The notes beneath the pieces are model-generated. The model was not told the DNA's origin. It saw only the letters and a list, made by a program, of their open reading frames with translations, and ran no database searches. A DNA stretch of 64,000 nucleotides, taken from NCBI RefSeq assembly GCF_014656215.1, contig NZ_BNBZ01000006.1:62001-126000 (forward strand), written 5' to 3'. A program made the position numbers and the translations under genes. This document shows positions 33,579 to 40,847 of the stretch, one piece after another. Positions within the stretch are counted from its first letter, which is position 1. The number at the start of each line of letters is the position of its first letter. Source of the stretch: Streptomyces zaomyceticus (GTDB lineage: Bacteria > Actinomycetota > Actinomycetes > Streptomycetales > Streptomycetaceae).

Positions 33579-34558
33579 TGAGCACTGTCGCGCTGGCCGT
33601 CACCGAGGGAATGCGGCACTTCGAACTGTCCGTGGCGGCCGAGGTCTTCGGCCCCGCCCCGGACGGTGTGGGCGAACCCTGGTACGACCTGGCCCTCTGC
33701 GGACCGGACGCCGTGCGGATCGGCCGGTTCCGGGTGGAACCCGACGGCGGCTTCGACCGGCTGGCGCGCGCCGACACGGTGATCGTTCCCGCCCTCGCCG
33801 ATGCCGACCGGGACCCGCCCGCCGACCTGGTCGACGCCGTGCGCGCGGCTCACGGGGCGGGTGCCCGCGTGGCCTCGCTCTGCACCGGCGCGTTCGTGCT
33901 GGCCGCCGCCGGCCTCCTCGACGGCAGGCGCGCGACCACCCACTGGGCCCACACCGAGGAACTGGCGGCCCGTCACCCCCTGGTGGAGGTCGACCCGGAC
34001 GTGCTCTACGTGGACGACGGCCGGGTGTTCACCTCCGCCGGCAAGGCCGCCGCGATGGACCTGTGCCTCCACCTCGTCCGCCTCGACCACGGCTCGGCGG
34101 TCGCCAACACGATCGCCCGCAGCCTGGTCGTGCCGCCGCACCGTGCGGGTGGCCAGGCCCAGTTCGTCACCACCCCGGTGCCCGAGCGGGACGACCATCC
34201 GCTCGGCGAGCTGCTCCCCTGGGTGATGGAGCGCCTCGACCAGCCGCTGACCGTGGAGGACCTGGCGCGCCGGGCCCGGATGAGTTCGCGCCATCTCGGC
34301 CGCCACTTCCGGTCGGTGACCGGTACGACCCCGCTGCAGTGGCTGCTGATCCAGCGGATCCGCCACGCCCAGGAGTTGCTGGAGGCCACCGACGAGAGCG
34401 TCGAGGCCATCGCGACGGCCACCGGCATGGGCACCGCCACGACCCTGCGCCGGCACTTCAACCGCACCGTGGGCGTCCCCCCGGACACGTACCGCCGCAC
34501 CTTCCGCGCCCGGACCCACCCCCTCCCGGGCTCCCCGAAGTGGTCCCCGATGGCGTGA
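33578..34558 (+). CDS. GlxA family AraC-type regulator (DJ-1/PfpI fold plus AraC HTH)
   Basis: 326 residues from GTG 33578 (VSTVALAVTEG); ATG 33560 is an alternative, but the GTG matches the usual family start and a leaderless promoter. The N-terminal DJ-1/PfpI-like domain has the nucleophile-elbow sequence ASLCTGAFVLA. Two AraC helix-turn-helices close the protein (LTVEDLARRARMSSRHLGRHF and SVEAIATATGMGTATTLRRHF, each read in parts). It probably controls the divergent oxidoreductase. Confidence 0.9.
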   Translation: MSTVALAVTEGMRHFELSVAAEVFGPAPDGVGEPWYDLALCGPDAVRIGRFRVEPDGGFDRLARADTVIVPALADADRDPPADLVDAVRAAHGAGARVASLCTGAFVLAAAGLLDGRRATTHWAHTEELAARHPLVEVDPDVLYVDDGRVFTSAGKAAAMDLCLHLVRLDHGSAVANTIARSLVVPPHRAGGQAQFVTTPVPERDDHPLGELLPWVMERLDQPLTVEDLARRARMSSRHLGRHFRSVTGTTPLQWLLIQRIRHAQELLEATDESVEAIATATGMGTATTLRRHFNRTVGVPPDTYRRTFRARTHPLPGSPKWSPMA

Positions 34559-34606
34559 GGGAAGTGGACCTCAACGCGGGCCGCGCCGTTTTCTAGCGTC
34601 GGAGGC

Positions 34607-35776
34607 ATGAACGCGAACGCCCTGCGCGGGGTCCTCCTCGTGACCCTCGCCTACGCCCTCGTCGGCGCCTCCTTCACCGCGAACAGCCTGCTCGGCGCCT
34701 ACCCGTACGCGGGCGGCCAGGCCCTGCGGTACGGAGCCGCCTGCCTGCTCCTCCTCCCGCTGCTCGGCCGGGGCGGGCTCGCCCCGCTGCGGACCCTGAC
34801 CGCCCGTCACTGGCTGCGGCTCGCCGCCCTCGCGGGCGTCGGCATGGTCGGCTTCAATCTGGCGGTCCTCGCCGCCGAGCGGACCGCCGAGCCCGCCGTG
34901 CCCGGCGTCCTGGTCGGCTGCGCCCCGGTCGTCGTCGCCGTCCTGGTCCCGCTGACCGAGGGCCGCAGGCCCGCCCCCGCCGTGCTGTACGGGGCGCTGC
35001 TCGTCGCCGCGGGCGCCTTCACCGTGCAGGGCTGGGGGCGTACGGACCTGGCCGGGATCGGCTGGTCGGTGGCGGCGCTCGCGGGCGAGGTCGGGTTCAC
35101 CGTGCTGGCCGTCCCGGTCCTGCGGCTGCTCGGGCCGAAGCTCCTCACCGCCACCGTCTGCGGGGTCGGCGCGGTCGAGGCGGCGCTCGTGGGCCTGGTG
35201 GTGGACGGTGCCGGTCTCGTCCGTGTGCCGACGCCGACGGAAGCCGGCGCCCTGGTCTGGCAGGCGGCCCTGGCCACCGTGGTCGGATTCGTCCTCTTCT
35301 ACATGGGCGTCCAACGCGTGGGAATGGAGCGGGCCACCCTCTTCACCGGCGCGATCCCGGTCGCGGCCGCGCTGAGCGCCGCCCTCGTCGCGGGCACCGG
35401 CTTCGGCCTTCCGCAGGCGGCCGGCAGCCTGCTCGTGGGGGCCGGTGCCGCCGTGGGCACCGGCCTGTTCGCGCGACGGACCCGGGAGGCTTCAGCGGCT
35501 GCCGTCGAGGATGACGCGGGCGACGAGAGCCGGGTCGTCGCTCATGGGCACATGACCGCAGCCGGGCAGCCGGACCAGCCGGGCGCCGGGGATGGTGTGC
35601 TTGGCGCGAACGCCCTGGCGGGGCAGGAGCAGCCGGTCGCGGGTGCCCCAGGCCACGGTGACGGGCACCGAGGGAACGTCGTCGCGGAAGCGCACGCTCC
35701 CGCCGGCGGCCAGGGTCTGCCGGAAGCCGGTGGCTCCGCGCAGGGCGAGCGTCTCGGCGTGGACCGCCTCGGGTGA
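34607..35776 (+). CDS. EamA (DMT) family transporter with antisense C-terminal extension
   Basis: 389 residues from ATG 34607. Ten hydrophobic helices occupy residues 1-290 (ALRGVLLVTLAYALVGASFT to VGTGLFARRT), the normal length of an EamA exporter. The last 95 residues are Gly/Ala/Asp-rich and lie entirely opposite the hydrolase gene on the other strand (285-base overlap). The normal stop seems to have been lost or moved. The family exports small metabolites and the substrate is unknown. Confidence 0.82.
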   Translation: MNANALRGVLLVTLAYALVGASFTANSLLGAYPYAGGQALRYGAACLLLLPLLGRGGLAPLRTLTARHWLRLAALAGVGMVGFNLAVLAAERTAEPAVPGVLVGCAPVVVAVLVPLTEGRRPAPAVLYGALLVAAGAFTVQGWGRTDLAGIGWSVAALAGEVGFTVLAVPVLRLLGPKLLTATVCGVGAVEAALVGLVVDGAGLVRVPTPTEAGALVWQAALATVVGFVLFYMGVQRVGMERATLFTGAIPVAAALSAALVAGTGFGLPQAAGSLLVGAGAAVGTGLFARRTREASAAAVEDDAGDESRVVAHGHMTAAGQPDQPGAGDGVLGANALAGQEQPVAGAPGHGDGHRGNVVAEAHAPAGGQGLPEAGGSAQGERLGVDRLG

Positions 35777-36322
35777 ACGGCGCCCCGGGCGGGCGTAGAT
35801 GCTGCTCGTGAGCGTGGCCCGTCCGACGGACGTACGGGAGAGCCGGTCGATGACCGGCACGGGCATCGACCGGGCCGCGCCCCGCATCGCCCGCAGCGTG
35901 AGGAAGGCGTACCGGCGCTCGCCCTCGGTCCAGAAGCCGGCGGGGGAGAGGGCGGTGACCGAGCGCACCTGCTTCTCCCGGCCGAGTTCCAGGGCGAGCA
36001 GTCCGCCGAGCGAGTTCCCCGCCACGTGCGGGCGCTCGATGCCGACGGCCGCGCAGAAGGCGCCGAGCACCCGCCCGACACCGGACAGGTCGTACGGGCA
36101 GCCGTCGGGCAGCTCGTCGGAGGCGCCGAAGCCGGGCAGGTCGACCGCGACGACGTCGCGCTCGGTGGCCAGGATGTCCAGGACGGGCTCCCAGGCCTGC
36201 CAGTGGTGGCCGATGCCGTGGAGGAGCAACAGGGGTTCGCCCGAGCCCCGGCGCTCGTAGGTGAGGGACGCCGTGCGAGGACCCGCCGGGGTGTCGATCG
36301 TGAACGCGATCCGTTCGGGCAT
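35492..36322 (-). CDS. alpha/beta hydrolase
   Basis: 276 residues from ATG 36322. The alpha/beta hydrolase motifs are LLLLHGIGHHW (oxyanion region), the nucleophile elbow GNSLGG, and the C-terminal histidine in LPGCGHVPMSDDP. The cap domain is short. The reaction cannot be specified. It is divergent from the ECF41 sigma factor and overlaps the convergent EamA extension by 285 bases. Confidence 0.88.
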   Translation of the reverse strand: MPERIAFTIDTPAGPRTASLTYERRGSGEPLLLLHGIGHHWQAWEPVLDILATERDVVAVDLPGFGASDELPDGCPYDLSGVGRVLGAFCAAVGIERPHVAGNSLGGLLALELGREKQVRSVTALSPAGFWTEGERRYAFLTLRAMRGAARSMPVPVIDRLSRTSVGRATLTSSIYARPGRRSPEAVHAETLALRGATGFRQTLAAGGSVRFRDDVPSVPVTVAWGTRDRLLLPRQGVRAKHTIPGARLVRLPGCGHVPMSDDPALVARVILDGSR

Positions 36323-36399
36323 GCGGACTCCCTGTCCTGAGGCTTTCTTAGACGTCCCGTCAGTGACAATTACCGATGAGTAGCCTGGAGTTCAAGCCC

Positions 36400-36417
36400 C
36401 TGTCCGAAACTGGACAG
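36400..36417. promoter_or_regulatory. inverted repeat upstream of the ECF41 gene
   Basis: CTGTCC-N6-GGACAG (6-bp perfect arms) ends 10 bases before the GTG start of the sigma-factor gene, in the gap it shares with the divergent hydrolase. This is an operator-like position; the binding protein is unknown. Confidence 0.45.
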
Positions 36418-36427
36418 CACGGCGAAG

Positions 36428-37351
36428 GTGGGCTGGGATGGGCAGGTGCCCACCGATACTCCGACCGACACCCTGACCGATCTCTTCGAGGAGCACCGTC
36501 CGATGCTCCTCGGCGTCGCCTACCGGATGCTCGGCCGCGCCGCCGACGCCGAGGACGTCGTCCAAGAGGCCTGGCTGCGCTGGACCGCCGAGGACCGGGC
36601 CGAGGTGCGCGAGCCCCGCGCCTTCCTCGTCCGGATCACGACCAGGCTCGCCATCGACCGGCTCCGGCAGGCGCAGACGCGCCGCGAGTCCTACGTCGGC
36701 CCGTGGCTGCCCGAACCCGTCGTCACCGACTTCGGCCCGTCCGTGCCCGACACCGCCGAGCGCGCCCTGCTCGCCGACTCCGTCTCGCTCGCCGTCCTCG
36801 TCGTCCTCGAATCCCTCTCGCCGCTGGAGCGGGCCGTCTTCGTGCTGCGCGAGGCCTTCGGCTTCCCCTTCGCGGAGATCGCCACCACCCTCGACCGCTC
36901 CGAGGCGGCCGTGCGCCAGCTCGCCGGGCGTGCCCGGCGGCATGTCGACGAGGGCAAGCCGCGCTACGACGTCGACCCTGTCGAGCGTCGCGACCTGACG
37001 GAACGCTTCCTCTCCGCCGCCGCGGGCGGCGACCTCGGCGACCTCCTCGCCCTGCTCGCCCCGGACGTGCGTCTCGTCGGCGACAGCGGGGGCAAGTCCA
37101 AGGCGCCGCTGCGGATCATCGACAGCGCCGACAAGGTCGGCCGCTTCGTGGTCGCCACCGCGGAGGGGGCGCACGAGCGCTTCGAGTTCCGCCTCGTCGA
37201 GCTCAACGGCGCCCCGGCGCTCCTCGCCCTCGCCGACGGGAAGCCGGACTCCGTCTTCCAGATCGAGGTGCGCGACGGGCGCGTCCAGTGCGTCTACATC
37301 ATCCGCAACCCCGACAAGCTCCACGGCCTGGAGGAGGCCGCCGCGCTCTGA
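36428..37351 (+). CDS. ECF41-type sigma factor with C-terminal SnoaL-like domain
   Basis: 307 residues from GTG 36428 (GTG 36446 is possible). Sigma region 2 is GVAYRMLGRAADAEDVVQEAWLRW (in parts) and region 4 is SPLERAVFVLREAFGFPFAEIA. A C-terminal NTF2/SnoaL-like domain of about 100 residues carries DSGGK and ends with NPDKL, the two hallmark motifs of ECF41. In this group the extension acts as a built-in regulator in place of an anti-sigma factor. The usual ECF41 partner (carboxymuconolactone decarboxylase or epimerase) is absent; the neighbour is an alpha/beta hydrolase. Confidence 0.9.
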   Translation: MGWDGQVPTDTPTDTLTDLFEEHRPMLLGVAYRMLGRAADAEDVVQEAWLRWTAEDRAEVREPRAFLVRITTRLAIDRLRQAQTRRESYVGPWLPEPVVTDFGPSVPDTAERALLADSVSLAVLVVLESLSPLERAVFVLREAFGFPFAEIATTLDRSEAAVRQLAGRARRHVDEGKPRYDVDPVERRDLTERFLSAAAGGDLGDLLALLAPDVRLVGDSGGKSKAPLRIIDSADKVGRFVVATAEGAHERFEFRLVELNGAPALLALADGKPDSVFQIEVRDGRVQCVYIIRNPDKLHGLEEAAAL

Positions 37352-37403
37352 GGGCCCACCGCCCGACCCGGCCGTCATGATCACGCCGATCGGCCGGAAG
37401 TCA

Positions 37404-37436
37404 CCCCGTCTCCCACCCCGGGAGGCGGGGTTTCTT
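37404..37436 (+). terminator. Rho-independent terminator after the ECF41 gene
   Basis: CCCCGTCTCCC (37404-37414) pairs with GGGAGGCGGGG (37420-37430) with one wobble pair and a 5-base loop, followed by TTTCTT. This has the stem-plus-U form of an intrinsic terminator, unusually clear for this genome. Confidence 0.85.
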
Positions 37437-37518
37437 GCTGCGCGGGGCTCACAGGGGCGCGAACGTCCTGTGAACGATCCGGGTCAGAGGGTCATATTCG
37501 GGGGCGTTCGACGGAGGA

Positions 37519-37553
37519 TTGGTCTTGACCAAGGGATTGGCTCGCCTTATGGT
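37519..37553 (+). promoter_or_regulatory. DasR/HutC-type operator and promoter of the GntR gene
   Basis: TTGGTC-TT-GACCAA (37519-37532) is a perfect 14-bp dyad that resembles the DasR responsive element (core TGGTCTAGACCA). It overlaps a -35 TTGACC (37525-37530) spaced 17 bases from TATGGT (37548-37553). The site fits autoregulation by the GntR/UTRA protein encoded 81 bases downstream, or control by DasR. Confidence 0.65.
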
Positions 37554-37633
37554 CGCAGTGTTAGTGCAGGAACCTTTAATAAACAAGGGCGCGGAAAAAC
37601 GCCGCGGGACACGGCGAATTGCGGAGGATCAGG

Positions 37634-38374
37634 GTGGGGACCACGCAGCTGGCATCGGTACCGGAGCCGAAGTACCAGCACCTCAAGACAGTGATCGGCG
37701 AAGCGCTCGACTCGGACTTCGCGGTCGGGGAGATCCTCCCCAACGAGCGCGAGCTCGCGGCACGCTTCGGCGTCGCCCGGGCCACGCTCCGGCAGGCCCT
37801 GGAGCAGCTGGAGCTGGAAGGCCGCCTGCAGCGCCGTCGCGGCGTCGGCACCACGGTCGCCCCGCCGCGCGTCGGCGTCGACGTCTCCACCACCCAGCAC
37901 TCCTGGCCGGGTGTCGGCGACGAGGCCTGGCAGTCCCAGGACTCCGCCTCCGACGTGGCCCCGGCCGCCGTCGCGCGCCTCCTGGAGGCCGGCTCCGGCG
38001 AGCGGGTGCACATCGTCCGCCGCCTCCGCGTCAGCCAGGGCCAGCCCGTCGCCGCCGAGCTGCTGTACGTGCCCGCCGGCTCCGTCCCGGGTCTCAGCGC
38101 CATCGACACGCCCGCCGGACCGGCACGTGCCCGTGCGGTGCTGCGCGAGCTCCAGCACCTCGCCCTGGACGGCCAGGACCGCTCCGTGGAGCTCGGTTCG
38201 GCCCGCGCCGACGACGCCAAGGAGCTCGACCGGCTGCCGGGCGCGCCCGTGCTCGTCGTGACGACCCGCTACCTCTCGGGAGGGCGTACCGCCGCCGTCT
38301 CGGTGGCCACCTACCGTGCCGACACCTGCCGCCTCACCTTCGGCGACTCAGTCGACCTGGTCATGGCCTCGTAG
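37634..38374 (+). CDS. GntR/HutC family regulator with UTRA domain
   Basis: 246 residues from GTG 37634 with GGAGG 6 bases upstream. The GntR wHTH (about 12-75: LPNERELAARFGVARATLRQA) is followed by a UTRA small-molecule domain (about 95-240: VHIVRRLRVSQGQPVAAELL). This is the DasR/NagR subfamily, whose members sense sugar phosphates. A DasR-like dyad overlaps its own promoter. A convergent ROK-family gene next door also points to sugar-linked regulation. It is not DasR itself, as far as I can judge. Confidence 0.88.
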   Translation: MGTTQLASVPEPKYQHLKTVIGEALDSDFAVGEILPNERELAARFGVARATLRQALEQLELEGRLQRRRGVGTTVAPPRVGVDVSTTQHSWPGVGDEAWQSQDSASDVAPAAVARLLEAGSGERVHIVRRLRVSQGQPVAAELLYVPAGSVPGLSAIDTPAGPARARAVLRELQHLALDGQDRSVELGSARADDAKELDRLPGAPVLVVTTRYLSGGRTAAVSVATYRADTCRLTFGDSVDLVMAS

Positions 38375-38418
38375 CGCCCCTCCCACGAACACCGAGTTCC
38401 GAGCACCGAACACCGGTC

Positions 38419-38457
38419 GACGGCCCGTCGCGAGGATCTTCCTAGCGGCGGGCCGTC
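38419..38457. terminator. bidirectional terminator between GntR and ROK genes
   Basis: A 13-bp stem (38419-38431 with 38445-38457, one wobble, core GACGGCCCG/CGGGCCGTC) lies between the convergent genes and includes the last codons of the ROK gene. Confidence 0.75.
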
Positions 38458-39623
38458 ACCGTGCCGTCGACCGCGAAGAGCTGCTCCTCGACATGGTCGA
38501 GGGCGAGCCGCAGCGCACCCGTTCCCACGGCGGCCTCGCCGAGCAGCGACAGCACCACCCGCGGCGGCCGCAGGCAGAACCGCGCGAGCTCCTCCCGGAG
38601 CGGCTGGAGCACGCCGTCCAGACCGGCCGCCCAGCCACCGACGACCACCAGTTCGGGGTCGATCGCGAGGACCAGCGCCGCCACGTCGTGCACGAGCCGC
38701 TGGATGAACCGGTCCACCGCCGCCTCCGCGCGCGCGTCGCCCTTCCGGGCCAGCGCAAAGACCTCGGCGACCGCCTGCTCGTCCAGCGGGTGCAGCGGCT
38801 CGTCCGTGGTCGACAGCAGATGCTCGGGGGTGACGTCCCGGCCCAGCAGGTGCAGCGCGCCGATCTCCCCGGCCGCGCCGCCGAAGCCGCGGTGCAGCCG
38901 GCCGCCGATCAGTGAACCGGCCCCCGGGCTCAGCCCGGCCAGCACGAAGACGATGTCGTCGGAGTCGGTCGCGGCACCCTTCCAGTGCTCGGCGACGGCT
39001 GCCGCGTTGGCGTCGTTCTCCACGATCACCGGGCACTTGAAGGAGCGCCGCAGCCGCTCGCCGAGCGCGAGGCCCGTCCAGCCCGGCAGGGCCGTACCGA
39101 GACGGACGGTGCCGTCGGCCTCCACGATGCCGGGCGTGCCGACGCCGACGGCCCGCAGGTTCGAGCGGGCGACCCCGGCCCGGCGCAGCACGTCGGCGAC
39201 GACCGTACGGACCCGGTCGAGGCGCTCGTCCTCGGGTGCCGTCTCCGACACCTCGCGCGAGCCGGCGCCGATGATCCGCCCGTCCAGACCGGAGAGCAGC
39301 GCGGCCACGCGGTGCGGGCCGATCTCGATGCCGAGCAGATGGCCGGCCTCCGCGCGGAAGCGGAACCTCCGGGCGGGACGTCCCTGGCGGCGGGCCTCAC
39401 CCTCCTCGGGCGCCGCCTCGACGACGAGGCCGCCCTCCATGAGTCCCTCGACGACCCCTTCGACGGTGGGCCGTGAGAGACCCGTGATCCGGGTCAGGTC
39501 CGTGAGCGTGGGCGCGTCGGCGCCACGCAGCGCATGGAGTACCACCGCGGAGTTGATCCGCCGCAGCAGAGACGGATCCCCGCCGGTCAGCCGCCCCACA
39601 GTGTGTCCTCCCAGCTCGTGCAC
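38442..39623 (-). CDS. ROK family transcriptional regulator lacking the zinc motif
   Basis: 393 residues. The N-terminal HTH is RINSAVVLHALRGADAPTL, then TRITGLSRPTVEGVVEGLM; the ROK domain follows from about 95. The phosphate-binding and catalytic-type Asp region is VIVENDANAAAVAEHW. The usual GEIGH histidine is replaced (GEIGAL), and the CxCGxxGCxE zinc motif is absent (LGRDVTPEHLL instead). The protein is therefore unlikely to be a sugar kinase and should act as a DNA-binding regulator only. It faces the GntR/UTRA gene. Confidence 0.88.
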   Translation of the reverse strand: MHELGGHTVGRLTGGDPSLLRRINSAVVLHALRGADAPTLTDLTRITGLSRPTVEGVVEGLMEGGLVVEAAPEEGEARRQGRPARRFRFRAEAGHLLGIEIGPHRVAALLSGLDGRIIGAGSREVSETAPEDERLDRVRTVVADVLRRAGVARSNLRAVGVGTPGIVEADGTVRLGTALPGWTGLALGERLRRSFKCPVIVENDANAAAVAEHWKGAATDSDDIVFVLAGLSPGAGSLIGGRLHRGFGGAAGEIGALHLLGRDVTPEHLLSTTDEPLHPLDEQAVAEVFALARKGDARAEAAVDRFIQRLVHDVAALVLAIDPELVVVGGWAAGLDGVLQPLREELARFCLRPPRVVLSLLGEAAVGTGALRLALDHVEEQLFAVDGTVTARR

Positions 39624-39772
39624 CTCTTCGGCGGATGGTACTCAATGGGCCCGGTCGCGGCGAGTGCCGCCCCCGGTACGCACCGGATCCGCCCCCGTCC
39701 CGGGGCCCCGGCAGCCGGTGCGCCGCTTCTGACGCGGCGCCAACTGTCAGTGCCGGGGGCTTTACTGGCCTC

Positions 39773-40183
39773 ATGACCACGGCGGGCCATTGGGCGGCGA
39801 TCGAATTACTTCGGACCCGGGGGTTCGACGGCGGACCGGACTTCCACCTGGCGGAGCTCGCGACGAGCGAGGACTTCTGGGAGGACGACGGCACGCGCCG
39901 CGTGCTCGTCGAGGACCAGTACGAAGCGGAACGGGACGGCCTCGGCGTCCTCCTCACCGCGCGCTGGGGCACCCCTCGGGAGCTCGACCTCGGGCCCGTC
40001 CTGGAACGGAGCATGGAGGGCGAGTCGATACCCGAGCCCTGGTCCACACTCAGCTGTCACACACCGAACCTGCGCCTGTGGCGGGCCGATGGGGCCTGGA
40101 TCGGCCTGGGCGTCTCCCAGTGGGACAAGGAGCTGCCGTTCCAGCTCCTCGCCGTGCTCACCACGGTCGACCCGCCGATATGA
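39773..40183 (+). CDS. hypothetical protein with a TTA codon
   Basis: 136 residues from ATG 39773 (MTTAGHWAAIELLRTRG). I recognise no domain; the protein is acidic, with several Trp residues (for example FWEDDGTRR and LWRADGAWIGLG), and looks like a small globular Streptomyces family. Residue 12 is encoded by TTA at 39806-39808, the only in-frame leucine TTA I found in the window, so translation may depend on the bldA tRNA. TTTACT sits 6 bases before the ATG and could be a -10 for a leaderless mRNA. It lies between a ROK regulator and mug. Confidence 0.7.
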   Translation: MTTAGHWAAIELLRTRGFDGGPDFHLAELATSEDFWEDDGTRRVLVEDQYEAERDGLGVLLTARWGTPRELDLGPVLERSMEGESIPEPWSTLSCHTPNLRLWRADGAWIGLGVSQWDKELPFQLLAVLTTVDPPI

Positions 40184-40283
40184 CGCCGGGGCTCATGCGT
40201 ACGGGGCGGTCGCCCCGCCGACGTCACGACCCGCCGGCGTGACGGCCGGGCTGCCGCCGGTCCCGACCGCGAACCACTCCCGC

Positions 40284-40847
40284 TCAGGCCTCGGGCGCCC
40301 CGGCGGCCTCCCGCAGCCGGGCGTACTCCTCGGCCATCGTCGCCGCCGTCCAGTGCGCGTTGAGGCCGCTCGGGTTGGGCAGCGCCCACACCCGGGTGGA
40401 TCCGATCAGGCGCTCCTGCGGCCCGATGGCGGCCTTCGGCTCGCCGAAGGCCGTGCGGTACGCGGTGACTCCGACGACCGCGAGCCAGCGCGGCGCCAGC
40501 CGCTCCACCTTCGCGACGAGGATCCGGCCGCCCTCCCGGTACTCCTCGGCGGTCAGCTCGTCGGCCCGCGCGGTCGCCCGCGCCACCACGTTGGTGATCC
40601 CGAGACCGTACGACAGGAGCTCGTCCTGTTCGTCCGGCCGCAGCTGCCTCGGGGTGAACCCGGACAGATGGAGCACCGGCCAGAACCGGTTGCCGGGGCG
40701 GGCGAAGTGGTGGCCCGTCGCCGCCGTCATGAGACCCGGGTTGATCCCGCAGAACAGCACGGAAAGGCCGCCCGCGGCCACGTCGGGAACGACGCGGTCG
40801 CGGGCGGCCTCCAACTGCTCCTTGGTGAACCGGGGGGTCCCGGTCAG
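40284..40847 (-). CDS. mug: G/U mismatch-specific DNA glycosylase
   Basis: 187 residues if started at CTG 40847, whose last two bases overlap the purB TGA (CTGA). The family-like N-terminus TGTPRFTKEQLEAARD requires a start at or above this point and no ATG, GTG or TTG is present there; TTG 40814 is the fallback (176 residues, AAGGAG only 3 bases away). Mug motifs are LFCGINPGLMTAATGHHFA and the C-terminal LPNPSGLNAHW. It removes uracil or thymine from G mismatches. It is coupled to purB. Confidence 0.86.
   Translation of the reverse strand: MTGTPRFTKEQLEAARDRVVPDVAAGGLSVLFCGINPGLMTAATGHHFARPGNRFWPVLHLSGFTPRQLRPDEQDELLSYGLGITNVVARATARADELTAEEYREGGRILVAKVERLAPRWLAVVGVTAYRTAFGEPKAAIGPQERLIGSTRVWALPNPSGLNAHWTAATMAEEYARLREAAGAPEA

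Noticed and set aside
36323..36427. ECF41 consensus promoter (TGTCACA with CGTC) in the hydrolase-ECF41 gap
   Set aside because: TGTCAC and CGTC occur on the minus strand, but only about 8 bases apart, far too close for a promoter.
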